A stretch of DNA of 64,000 nt from Paenibacillus typhae (lineage in GTDB: Bacteria > Bacillota > Bacilli > Paenibacillales > Paenibacillaceae): positions 124,001 through 188,000 of the forward strand of contig NZ_FNDX01000003.1 in NCBI RefSeq assembly GCF_900099765.1. Reading direction: 5' to 3'. Positions within the stretch are counted from its first letter, which is position 1. Each line of letters opens with the position of its first letter. Made by a program: the position numbers and the translations under genes. Positions 27,852 through 36,027 of this stretch are shown here, in pieces. Below the pieces are notes generated by a model. It did no database searches. It saw only the letters and a program-made list of their open reading frames with translations, and was not told the DNA's origin.

Positions 27852-29616
27852 TCCGCGCCCCAAAAAATCTGGGTCCGGCGCAGTAAAGCTGCTGCTGCGG
27901 TTATCCGCCCCTTATACCTTTCAGCTTATCCTGGCCTGCGTCTGCGTCGTTATTGTTAATGCCGCGTTTCTGGTCCAGCCGCTGCTGCTGCAGCGGGTCA
28001 TTGACCATTTTCTGATCGGCGGTGCGGCAGAGCATGGACTTGACTCTATTCTTGGTCTGGCCTTGCTGTATCTGCTTGTGACGGCGGCGGGCTCCGGCTT
28101 TGCCTACCTGCAGGCGCTGATTGTCGGTAAGGTCGGCCAGAGCCTGATCCATGATCTGCGGGTCCGGGTGTTCGGGATTATCGAGCGGCTGCCGCTGTCG
28201 TTTCTGGACCGGACCTCGTCCGGCCGGCTCATTACCCGGGCGACGAATGACACCGCTGAGGTCAGCGACCTGTATACCGATGTCATCATTTCACTGGTCA
28301 AGGATGTCCTGCTCCTGATCGGCATTATCTACGCCATGCTGATGCTTAGCCCGCAGCTTACGCTAGTTTCTTTTACCGTTATTCCGGTGATCGTGTTCCT
28401 GGTCTGGTTTATCAAAAACAAAATCAAAAAGAACTTTTTCCATATGAAGCATTACATCGGCCAGATCAACGGCTTTATCGCCGAGAGCGTTGCCGGGATG
28501 CGGGTCATTCAGATCTTCCGCGCGGAAAAAGAGAAGGAGGAGCAGTTCCTTAAGCTGAACGGGGATTACTTCCGGACCACGCTGATCCAGGTGCGGCTCA
28601 ACAGTATTCTGAAGCCGGCATCGGATATGTTCCAGAGTCTGGCGATCGCCATTCTCGTCTGGTTCAGCATCGGCCAGATCTCCGGCGGCATGCTGCAGAT
28701 CGGTGTGCTGTATGCGTTCACGACCTATATCCGGCAGTTTTTTGCCCCTATCTCTGATCTGGCAGACAAATATACCTCCATTCAATCTGCGCTGGTATCT
28801 ACGGAGCGCATTGATGAGCTGATCCGCGAGGAGGAACGGCTGGAGCAGCCGGAGAGCGGCATCGCTGTGGAGCGGCTGGACGGTACCATAGAGTTCCGCC
28901 ATGTCTGGTTTGCCTACAAGGATACTGACTGGGTGCTTAAGGACGTGAGCTTTGTGATCCGCAAAGGGCAGACGGCAGCCTTTATCGGCGAGACCGGCGC
29001 GGGCAAAACGACCATTATCAGTCTGATCAACGGCTTTTACCAGGTGCAAAAGGGAGAAATTCTTATCGACGGCGTCAATGTGAACGATATCCGGCTGGAT
29101 GATCTGCGGCGGAACATTTCGGTCGTGCTGCAGGATGTCTTCCTGTTTTCCGGCACGATCCGCGAGAACATCACCTTGGGTGATGAGATTACCGAAGGTA
29201 CAGTGCAGGAAGCGCTCCGGGCCTCCTGTGCCATCGAGTTCGTACAGGATTATCCCGCCGGAATCAACGAACCGGTCACGGAGCGGGGTGCAACCTTGTC
29301 TGCAGGCCAGCGGCAGCTGATCTCCTTCGCCCGGGCGATTGCCCATGATCCGGCGATCTTCGTGCTGGATGAAGCTACCGCGAACATCGATACCCGCACG
29401 GAAAAGCTGATCCAGCAGGCCATCGACAATGTGGCCCGCGGGCGCACCACGCTGATCATCGCCCACCGGCTGTCCACCATCGCCGGAGCCGACCTGATTA
29501 TCGCGATGAAGAACGGGCGGGTGGCCGAGTCCGGCCCGCCCCGCAGGCTGCTCGAGCGGGAGGGCTATTATGCCCGGCTGCTGAGGGAGAGCCGGGCGCA
29601 TGTGGCGGGTTCTTAA
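27814..29616 (+). CDS. ABC exporter half-transporter, catalytically competent partner (BmrD/YheH-like)
   Basis: About 600 residues: six membrane helices (about 25-325), Walker A GETGAGKTT, signature LSAGQRQLISFARA and Walker B IFVLDEATANID with the catalytic Glu intact. Together with the preceding gene it forms a heterodimeric exporter with one consensus and one degenerate ATP site. I place the start at TTG 27814: AAAGGAGG ends at 27805, eight bases upstream, whereas the ATG at 27835 has no good site and an earlier start would overlap the first gene by ~120 bp. The 38-bp overlap implies translational coupling and equal expression. Confidence 0.9.
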   Translation: MISTRNSMKTAISPRPKKSGSGAVKLLLRLSAPYTFQLILACVCVVIVNAAFLVQPLLLQRVIDHFLIGGAAEHGLDSILGLALLYLLVTAAGSGFAYLQALIVGKVGQSLIHDLRVRVFGIIERLPLSFLDRTSSGRLITRATNDTAEVSDLYTDVIISLVKDVLLLIGIIYAMLMLSPQLTLVSFTVIPVIVFLVWFIKNKIKKNFFHMKHYIGQINGFIAESVAGMRVIQIFRAEKEKEEQFLKLNGDYFRTTLIQVRLNSILKPASDMFQSLAIAILVWFSIGQISGGMLQIGVLYAFTTYIRQFFAPISDLADKYTSIQSALVSTERIDELIREEERLEQPESGIAVERLDGTIEFRHVWFAYKDTDWVLKDVSFVIRKGQTAAFIGETGAGKTTIISLINGFYQVQKGEILIDGVNVNDIRLDDLRRNISVVLQDVFLFSGTIRENITLGDEITEGTVQEALRASCAIEFVQDYPAGINEPVTERGATLSAGQRQLISFARAIAHDPAIFVLDEATANIDTRTEKLIQQAIDNVARGRTTLIIAHRLSTIAGADLIIAMKNGRVAESGPPRRLLEREGYYARLLRESRAHVAGS

Positions 29617-29770
29617 TTCCCCGAGCAGCGAAAGTAACTTATGTTGTCGAATTGTTGCTATTAAAATAAAAGACTTGCTATCTGCATAATAAGAATTTAT
29701 TATTTTTTCCATAAAAGGTATAAAAGAGGCTTATTCTATAAAGTGGTTTCTATTATTTACTCGACTGGAC

Positions 29771-30667
29771 GTGATATTTGTGCTATCTGACAAAAAAATA
29801 ATTGTAATTGGAGGTGACGGGCGTCAGAAGGAGGTCATCCGTATATTAACTGAACAAAATGCAAACCTTACACTGGTTGGATTTGATTCTTATGACAAAG
29901 TGCATCATACGGTAAAATCAAAGCTAACCCCCCCTATTTTTAATAATGCTGATGCGGTAATTCTGCCTGTAAACGGAACGAATAACGGTGGTTTGATCGA
30001 ATCCAGCTACACTTCTGAAACACTTGTATTACTTGAAGAACACATTCAAGGTGTTCGAGACTCCTGCAAAATTTTCACGGGAACGGCGACAGAATACCTG
30101 AAGTCTCTGTGCTATAAACATCATATCGAGCTAGTAGAACTATTATCGAAAGACGAAATTGCCATTTATAATTCGATTTCTACAGCTGAAGGCGCTATTA
30201 TGTTAGCCATCCAAAACACTGAAATTACTATTCATAATTCCGTATGTATGGTCCTTGGATTGGGAAGGGTAGGAACAACTTTAGCCAATAAACTGAAAAA
30301 TCTAGGAGCAAAGGTGAAGATTGGTGTACGGGAATCCAGTCTTTTTGCGCGCGCTTGGGAAATGGGTTTAGAGCCTTTTTATATACCGGACTTATACTCC
30401 CAAGTGTCCGATACTAATGTAATTTTCAACACAATTGAATACGAGTTATTAACTAAATCTATTCTTTCAAATCTTAAGGCTGATACGCTTATTATTGATT
30501 TGGCATCTAAACCAGGCGGTACTGATTTTATTCTTGCTGAAAAGCTTGGTATAAAAGCGCTTCTTGCGTCTGGTTTGCCTGGAAGGGTTGCCCCAAAAAC
30601 CTCTGGTCAAATAATTGCCCAGGCTATCCTCAAGGAATGCTCTCCCTTGAAGAACGGCTCCATTTGA
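29771..30667 (+). CDS. dpaA: Dipicolinate synthase subunit A (orphan copy)
   Basis: DpaA is the oxidoreductase subunit of dipicolinate synthase, active in the mother cell during sporulation. The 298-residue protein matches SpoVFA/DpaA throughout: VIGGDGRQKEVIRIL..., NSISTAEGAIMLAIQ, the Rossmann loop VLGLGRVGTTLA (about 158-169), DLASKPGGTDF and ALLASGLPGRVAPKTSGQI. Its partner dpaB, normally next in line, is absent: comEC lies opposite 80 bp later. Codon use is strikingly AT-rich beside its neighbours, which suggests acquisition from another Firmicute. The start is uncertain: GTG 29771 or GTG 29780, neither with a strong ribosome-binding site. It is probably a second copy, since dpaAB usually sits with asd/dapG elsewhere. 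Confidence 0.88.
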   Translation: MIFVLSDKKIIVIGGDGRQKEVIRILTEQNANLTLVGFDSYDKVHHTVKSKLTPPIFNNADAVILPVNGTNNGGLIESSYTSETLVLLEEHIQGVRDSCKIFTGTATEYLKSLCYKHHIELVELLSKDEIAIYNSISTAEGAIMLAIQNTEITIHNSVCMVLGLGRVGTTLANKLKNLGAKVKIGVRESSLFARAWEMGLEPFYIPDLYSQVSDTNVIFNTIEYELLTKSILSNLKADTLIIDLASKPGGTDFILAEKLGIKALLASGLPGRVAPKTSGQIIAQAILKECSPLKNGSI

Positions 30668-30747
30668 CGTATCCCATTCCATTTGCAGGTAGCGCTCAAT
30701 AGCCGCACCATGTCAGCTTAACAGGCTGCTGTCACTCGTATGCTTCA

Positions 30748-33474
30748 TTAATCAGGTTTCTGATGACTTTTAACTTCATTTGTATTTATCCTATACCGTA
30801 TACTGATCTCCTCCTTCACCCTAAGTTGAATCTCCCCGTGCAGATCCGTCCGGTATATTGCCGCCCCCGCTTCCTCCAGCCGTTCCAGCACGCCGGCATT
30901 TGGATGACCGTACAGATTGTTGACTCCGGCGGAGATTACTGCGGAAGCGGGCTTCCAGAACTCCAGCCAGGCTGCACCTGTCGACGTCTTGCTTCCGTGA
31001 TGAGCAACTTTTAATACGTCTAAAGGCCCGGCTTCCCGGATTCCGTCCTCCTCCGCAGCCTTAATAATCTCCTCCTCAGCGTCTTCATCCATATCTCCCG
31101 TAAAAAGAAAGCTGCGGCCGTTCATCTCCAGCCGGAACACCACCGATTCATGGTTCTGCTCCTCCACCTCCGGAAGCAGCGGCTGCGCTGCCGCCAATGG
31201 CTCCGGCCAGAGAAAATGCAACGCCGTCGCTTTATCCGGGGCCAGCACCATTCCCTGCTGCACGGCATACAGCCGGACATCTCTGGCAAGCGCAGTGTTC
31301 ATCAGCTTGGCGTAAGGCTCCGTACCGGCCAGCGTACCGTTGAACATCAGCGCCGAGACCGGCATCCCCTCAAGTACGGCCTGAAGTCCGCCCATATGGT
31401 CCTGATCCCCATGAGTCAATATCACCGCATCCAGCCGGTGAATCCCCCTCCGCTTCAGGAGCGGCATCAGAGTCTTGGCTCCCACCTCAAACGGGCTGCG
31501 GCGGATGCGCCATTCCTCTCTGCTCCCGAAATTTACCGTTCCGCCGCCGTCGACCAGAATGTGAGCCCCCTCGGGTGTCGTAATCAGAATGCTGTCGCCC
31601 TGGCCCACATCCAGAAAGCTTATGGCTCCTGTGCCGTTCAGCTGTTCCGTGTAGTAACCCTTGTACAGCAGTAAACCCAGTGCCGCAGCGCATAGTATGG
31701 CTACATAACCACTGCCCCGCAGCCCGGATTGAACGCCCGTATAAGACGGATACGGGAATGTATCACGGACTTCCCCTGCTCCCGGTTGCGCAAGCCCAGC
31801 CAGCGGCCTGGTCTCATCCTCCATATACTGCGGGGCTAATTCCGTATCCCTCCTTCGCTTCAATGCATACAGCAGGCCGTAGAGCAGTGCGTAATAAAGG
31901 CATATCCATAGCAAGGACGGGGAGGCCCAGATCAGCACGCCTGCTGTAAACCCGTTTACCCATTCCACTGCCGCAAACGTCCAGTTATTCAGCAGCTCTG
32001 CTGTACCTGCAACCGCAGAAGCTCCGGCATCCCAGATTCGTCCAAGCAGCAGGGCAAGGGTGCCCAGCGGCAGTACCAGAAAAGTAATAAAGGGAACGAG
32101 CAGCAGATTAGCGATAAAAGACAGCAATGAAAACTGGTTAAAGTAATACACCGTTAGCGGAAAAGACACCAGCTGTGCGATCAGCGTTACCGTTATGGAA
32201 CTGCCAAGCCACTTGGGGAGCCTGCCGAACAGTGGGGTTGCCAGCGGTGTATACACCATTAATCCGGCCGTTACCAGAAAAGACAGCTGGAAGCTGACAC
32301 TGAGCAGAAAATAAGGATTCCAGACCAGCATCATCAGCGCTGAAGCGCCGAGAATATTCATGCCGTCCTTTAGCAGCCCTAGCCTTGCAGCCAGCAGGGC
32401 GATCATGCTCATCAGTCCGGCACGCAGAATCGACGGCCCGGCGCCGGACAGCAGCACATACACCGGAACCAGCAGCAGCGTTATGGTTAGTGCCGTTTCA
32501 CGGGTAAACCGCAGTCGCCGCAGCAGAAACAGGATTACTCCAACATAGACCGCCACATGCATTCCCGAGATCGCCAAAATATGTGTCAGACCCAGCTGCG
32601 AGAACTGCTTGAAGGTCTCAGGATCAAGGTCATCCTGTATGCCAATGACGAGCCCCTTCATATAACCTGCATGCGGCTCCTTAAACAGGCGGTCCATCTC
32701 GGCACCGAGCGTTGCACGGGCTGCATCATTCCAGCGCAGAACGCTGGTCAACTGCCAGGATACCGGAGGCACAGCTGTTACACTCACTGCACCTTCCCCT
32801 TTGAGCAGCCAGTGAATCCGCTGTGTCTGCAGGTACGCACGATAGTCAAACCCGCCAAAGTTCCGCGCCACCGGCGGCAGCGCAAGCTCTCCCCTGACGG
32901 TCACCCTGTCCCCCCGCTGCCACTGCGCCGCCACCATGATTTCACTCTCTGCCTGCAGCTTGATCTGCACAGCGATCGGTTCGCCTACCGGACCGGCAGC
33001 TGCTGTTGAACCTTCTGCTATCGGCTTCCCCGCCGCAGACCCTTTTACAGACTCCGCTGCCTGCAGCTTTGCCGCCGGTGCTTCCGCATCCTGCCCTTCC
33101 TGTCCATCTCCTATAATCCTTATCAGCTTCAGCGTAAAATCCACCCGGTCCCCGTCCCGCTCCACCGGGGAAGCAACCACACCTTCGGCTGTTATGTATG
33201 TCTCATTCAGTCCGGCTTCCGGCTTGCCCAGCGCCTCCGGCAGCAGGCTGACATTGCGTGCCTCTGTCCACTCCCAATACAGCGCTGCCGCAGTCAGTCC
33301 GAGCACAAACACAGCGGCCGTTTTCCACCTTATTCCCCCGCCGGCAGCCCAGAGAACAAGCAGCAGCAGACAGACTGCGATACTTGCCAGCAGCCTGTAG
33401 CCGTCAAACAAGCAGCCCGCAGCGCTGCCGGCAACCCAGCAGATGGTGAAGCTTAGTAGCGGTCTCCTGTTCAT
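30748..33474 (-). CDS. comEC: DNA internalisation channel protein ComEC/Rec2
   Basis: ComEC forms the inner-membrane channel for single-stranded DNA during transformation. The 908-residue protein has N-terminal membrane helices, an outer OB-fold-like DUF4131 region, the Competence membrane domain (LTHILAISGMHVAVYVGVILF..., several helices) and a C-terminal metallo-beta-lactamase domain (ISFLDVGQGDSILI, ILVDGGG, LTHGDQDHMGG, VAHHGSKTSTG). That last domain is thought to be the nuclease degrading the second strand. The true start is ATG 33474 (MNRRPLLSFTICWVAG) with AAAGGGGGA before it; an in-frame extension upstream crosses a terminator and is not translated. It follows comEB. Confidence 0.95.
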   Translation of the reverse strand: MNRRPLLSFTICWVAGSAAGCLFDGYRLLASIAVCLLLLVLWAAGGGIRWKTAAVFVLGLTAAALYWEWTEARNVSLLPEALGKPEAGLNETYITAEGVVASPVERDGDRVDFTLKLIRIIGDGQEGQDAEAPAAKLQAAESVKGSAAGKPIAEGSTAAAGPVGEPIAVQIKLQAESEIMVAAQWQRGDRVTVRGELALPPVARNFGGFDYRAYLQTQRIHWLLKGEGAVSVTAVPPVSWQLTSVLRWNDAARATLGAEMDRLFKEPHAGYMKGLVIGIQDDLDPETFKQFSQLGLTHILAISGMHVAVYVGVILFLLRRLRFTRETALTITLLLVPVYVLLSGAGPSILRAGLMSMIALLAARLGLLKDGMNILGASALMMLVWNPYFLLSVSFQLSFLVTAGLMVYTPLATPLFGRLPKWLGSSITVTLIAQLVSFPLTVYYFNQFSLLSFIANLLLVPFITFLVLPLGTLALLLGRIWDAGASAVAGTAELLNNWTFAAVEWVNGFTAGVLIWASPSLLWICLYYALLYGLLYALKRRRDTELAPQYMEDETRPLAGLAQPGAGEVRDTFPYPSYTGVQSGLRGSGYVAILCAAALGLLLYKGYYTEQLNGTGAISFLDVGQGDSILITTPEGAHILVDGGGTVNFGSREEWRIRRSPFEVGAKTLMPLLKRRGIHRLDAVILTHGDQDHMGGLQAVLEGMPVSALMFNGTLAGTEPYAKLMNTALARDVRLYAVQQGMVLAPDKATALHFLWPEPLAAAQPLLPEVEEQNHESVVFRLEMNGRSFLFTGDMDEDAEEEIIKAAEEDGIREAGPLDVLKVAHHGSKTSTGAAWLEFWKPASAVISAGVNNLYGHPNAGVLERLEEAGAAIYRTDLHGEIQLRVKEEISIRYRINTNEVKSHQKPD

Positions 33475-33497
33475 ATTCCATCCCCCTTTGCACAAAT

Positions 33498-33545
33498 AAA
33501 AAAAGAACCCCTGCCTACGCAATACTTGCGTGTGCAGAGGTTCTT
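33498..33545 (-). terminator. Intrinsic terminator between comEB and comEC
   Basis: On the minus strand, AGAACCTCTGC...CACGCAA-gta-TTGCGT...GCAGGGGTTCTTTTTTTA. It lies 24 bp upstream of the comEC start, so read-through from comEB must be reduced or comEC has another promoter. Confidence 0.85.
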
Positions 33546-33593
33546 CCCCCAGTTGCCTGCTGTATTCAGTTCCCGCTTCCGGTAAAATCCCGT

Positions 33594-34112
33594 TTATTCC
33601 GACACCGTAATCATCGTTTCCTTCGGCGGCTCGTAATTCTCCAGCTGACGGAATATGATGCCCTTTGAGCCCAGCATAGCCTCTACCTTCTTCATATCCT
33701 TGCGGTAAGGCCGCAGGTAGACAATCTCGACAATACCGCTGTTGGCCAGCATATTGGCACAGGTCCAGCACGGCTCATCCGTTACATAAACGGTACTGCC
33801 TTCACGGTCGCTCCGGTCGGTGAACAGCAGCAGATTCTGCTCGGCATGAATGGTGCGGATGCAGCGCTGCTTCATCACCATCGTTTCCGTGCCGTCCACA
33901 ATTTCCCGCTCATATTGCTCGGAAACCATACACCCGGCCTCAGAGCAATCCGGTACGCCCATCGGCGCTCCGTTATATGCCGTTCCCAGCAGCTTTTTGC
34001 CTTGTACCAGTACAGCACCGACATGCCGGCGCGGGCAGCGCGAACGGGTGGAGACCATGCAGGCAATGTCCATGAAGTACGTATCCCAGTTTTTGCGGTA
34101 GGCCACAGTCAT
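33594..34112 (-). CDS. comEB: ComEB, dCMP deaminase-family protein
   Basis: A 172-residue zinc-dependent cytidine/deoxycytidylate deaminase-fold protein. Zinc ligands are in TIHAEQN (His, catalytic Glu) and PCWTCANML (two Cys). In Bacillus the comEB gene lies in the comE operon but is not needed for DNA uptake; the likely reaction is dCMP to dUMP. Here it keeps its place before comEC but has lost contact with comEA, from which it is separated by three unrelated genes. Confidence 0.93.
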   Translation of the reverse strand: MTVAYRKNWDTYFMDIACMVSTRSRCPRRHVGAVLVQGKKLLGTAYNGAPMGVPDCSEAGCMVSEQYEREIVDGTETMVMKQRCIRTIHAEQNLLLFTDRSDREGSTVYVTDEPCWTCANMLANSGIVEIVYLRPYRKDMKKVEAMLGSKGIIFRQLENYEPPKETMITVSE

Positions 34113-34180
34113 CAGTAATCTCCACTTTCTCTTAATAGTTGTTCACTATTGTAACATACTGTGGCACTGTTTCAATATGA

Positions 34181-34855
34181 TTAACCTTGGTTCCCATTCC
34201 TGCTCACCTGAAAAGGCTGTCTCCTAAGATCCTTTGGCCGAAGCCCGTTCTTCTTCGCCTGGGCATGCCAGAAAGAATGGGTGGCCGCCAGCCGCCAGGC
34301 AATGCGCGGGAAATTCGGCTGAATGAACAGCGAACCCGCACTGCTCCGGGTGAGAATTGCAGCTGAGAGCTGATCCATCGCCTTGCCGAGATTCTTTAGC
34401 GGGCCTTTCCCCAGCGGCACCCGGCTCAGAGATTTAAACATTTCTCCAGCCCCGTGCCCGATTGCCATACCGAAGCGGAACCCGCAGCGGCTGCACCAAT
34501 TGCTCACAATGTCGGCTGCTATTTTACACTGATGGCCCTCATAGAATCCGTTATTAATCAGCGCATACACAATAAGCTCCCGGTTGCCCGGCTCCTGCTG
34601 CCGGAATTTTTCCATTTCGACCATCGCCCGCAGCAAATGCGAAGGAATGGCATCAAAGTATAGCGGAAAAGCCAGCACCAGTACGTCTGCTTCGTTCAGC
34701 TCCCGGTATTGCTCAGGCTTCAGCGGCTTCACGTTAACCCGGTATGCGTTCAGCTCGTTGCCTTCGGCGATCAGCGGCTTAAGCTTTTCCAGCAGAATTC
34801 CGGAATTGCTTGCCCCGCCCTTGGGACTGCCGTTAACCAGCGCAATTCTCATCAC
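34181..34855 (-). CDS. Flavodoxin-fold NAD(P)H-dependent oxidoreductase
   Basis: The 224-residue protein starts MMRIALVNGSPKGGASNSGILLEKL, the phosphate-binding loop of FMN-dependent flavodoxin-like reductases, followed by ADVLVLAFPLYFDAIPSHLL. The second half (WCSRCGFRFGMAIGHGAGEMF) suits a binding site for FMN and a partner. Its start overlaps the stop of the next flavodoxin-fold gene by 4 bp (ATGA). With that gene and the TetR regulator it forms a three-gene operon inside the comE cluster. The substrate (quinone, iron-sulfur or xenobiotic) is unknown. Confidence 0.78.
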   Translation of the reverse strand: MMRIALVNGSPKGGASNSGILLEKLKPLIAEGNELNAYRVNVKPLKPEQYRELNEADVLVLAFPLYFDAIPSHLLRAMVEMEKFRQQEPGNRELIVYALINNGFYEGHQCKIAADIVSNWCSRCGFRFGMAIGHGAGEMFKSLSRVPLGKGPLKNLGKAMDQLSAAILTRSSAGSLFIQPNFPRIAWRLAATHSFWHAQAKKNGLRPKDLRRQPFQVSRNGNQG

Positions 34856-35355
34856 TGCACCTCCTTGAGGCTGTTAAGCGTATCGTGAAAAGAAACCTTG
34901 TAACCGGAAGCATCCAGATTGAGCGCATTGGCCCGCACCAGTGACCTTGCCGTTTCACGTTCCGCCTCGCTCATGCCTTCCCCGTAAAAATGAACCGTGA
35001 ATCTGATCTGGCGCTCATAGCGCTGCTGATGATGGGTCTCTCCGTTTTTGGTTAGAAAATAAGGCAGCACATAGGGCAGCGTCCGGTTCAAAACATTGCT
35101 GACAAACGGGCTGTAGCCCCCGTACACGTTACGGGTGATAAATACGTATTCCTCATAGGCGGCAAGCCGTTCGCCCATATGCTTATAAGAATCGTTCAGC
35201 ACACAGGTACCCGGAGTGCGGACCCAGCAGCCGAAGCAGCCTACGCAATGACGGATGGTTTCCTGCTCCCCTATTATTTCGTCGGTATCCCTGCTGAAGC
35301 CGCCGAGCCAGGTATTGAAATCCTGCTCAGCCAGATCATGCACGATCAGTCTCAT
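34852..35355 (-). CDS. Flavodoxin-family protein with CxxCxxC motif
   Basis: About 167 residues from ATG 35355 (MRLIVHDLAEQDFN...), chosen because GGAGG lies eight bases upstream. IRHCVGCFGCWVRTPGTCVLND resembles the cysteine cluster of iron-sulfur flavoproteins and NADPH-dependent FMN reductases of the IsF type; VFITRNVYGGYSPFVSNVLNR follows the flavodoxin pattern. It overlaps the tetR stop by 20 bp and the next flavodoxin gene by 4 bp, so all three are coupled. It may pass electrons to its neighbour; that is inference. Confidence 0.75.
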   Translation of the reverse strand: MRLIVHDLAEQDFNTWLGGFSRDTDEIIGEQETIRHCVGCFGCWVRTPGTCVLNDSYKHMGERLAAYEEYVFITRNVYGGYSPFVSNVLNRTLPYVLPYFLTKNGETHHQQRYERQIRFTVHFYGEGMSEAERETARSLVRANALNLDASGYKVSFHDTLNSLKEVQ

Positions 35356-35941
35356 TCTCTGTTCCTCCCGATTGAAGAATGACTTGCCATACCTCCTGCC
35401 AATTTCCCGAATAACGGACACCGCTGCTGGACAAAAGAGAAGCTACCCCGTGGACCAGCGACCAGTAAGCCATAAGCATGGTGCCATCCCTTTCAGGCGG
35501 GAGTCCCAGACTGCGGAACAGCCGGTAGGCTGTCGTCCGGAATACCGCAAACGGCGGGTAAGCCGGAACACCCTCCTCTACCCCGTCCACCTGAATCGTA
35601 ATGCCCGACTGAAAGAACAGAAACGGCAGATAGGCCGGATGCTGCTCAAAAAAAGCAATATAAGCCGTGCCCAGCTCCCCCATTGCTGACATCGGGTCTT
35701 CCTGTCCTTCGACAGAAGCCTGCAGGGAAACCGTAAACTGTTCGGTAACATGATCCGCCATTGCCGCAAGCAGCTGCTGGACATCCTTGAAATGACTGTA
35801 CGGAGCGGCGTGGCTAACCCCGCATTTGGCCGCAACCTTACGAAGGGAGAACCCGCCCAACCCGTCCTCATTAATCAGCTCAATTCCGGTTTCAATCAAT
35901 GTGTTGCGTAGATCGCCATGATGGTAAGGTTTCTGATTCAA
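35336..35941 (-). CDS. TetR/AcrR-family repressor of the flavodoxin operon
   Basis: The 201-residue protein has an N-terminal helix-turn-helix (YHHGDLRNTLIETGIELINEDGLGGFSLRKVAAKCGVSHAAPYSHFKDVQQLL, about 6-57) and an all-helical ligand domain with a TetR_C_33-like look (GTAYIAFFEQHPAYLPFLFF...). It is the first gene of the operon. A consensus promoter overlapped by two palindromes lies directly upstream, so autorepression is very likely. The inducer is not deducible. Confidence 0.88.
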   Translation of the reverse strand: MNQKPYHHGDLRNTLIETGIELINEDGLGGFSLRKVAAKCGVSHAAPYSHFKDVQQLLAAMADHVTEQFTVSLQASVEGQEDPMSAMGELGTAYIAFFEQHPAYLPFLFFQSGITIQVDGVEEGVPAYPPFAVFRTTAYRLFRSLGLPPERDGTMLMAYWSLVHGVASLLSSSGVRYSGNWQEVWQVILQSGGTENETDRA

Positions 35942-35966
35942 AAGATTACTGTCCCTTCTCTCAAAC

Positions 35967-36007
35967 TTTACAGTGTAAATATAACCCCCGAACTTGACAG
36001 TGTCAAG
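35967..36007 (-). promoter_or_regulatory. TetR operon promoter with two overlapping operators
   Basis: On the minus strand the promoter is TTGACA (complement of 36001-36006), 17 bp, TATATT (complement of 35978-35983). Two related palindromes cover it: CTTGACA-G-TGTCAAG (35993-36007, over the -35) and TTTACA-G-TGTAAA (35967-35979, over the -10/+1 side). Their centres are 27 bp apart and share the core ACAGTGT. This is a textbook autorepressor layout. Confidence 0.85.
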
Positions 36008-36027
36008 ATTTAAAATTACACTTTTTA

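Noticed and set aside
28363-29712. 449-residue open frame opposite the second ABC exporter gene
   Set aside because: It mirrors the codon periodicity of a clearly real gene and has low-complexity composition.
29640-29770. Sigma-K promoter for dpaA
   Set aside because: CATA-containing stretches occur but none has the CATAnnnTA spacing with a proper -35.
33475-33771. N-terminal extension of comEC by 99 codons
   Set aside because: It would be translated through a strong terminator and into the comEB gene. ATG 33474 has its own ribosome-binding site.
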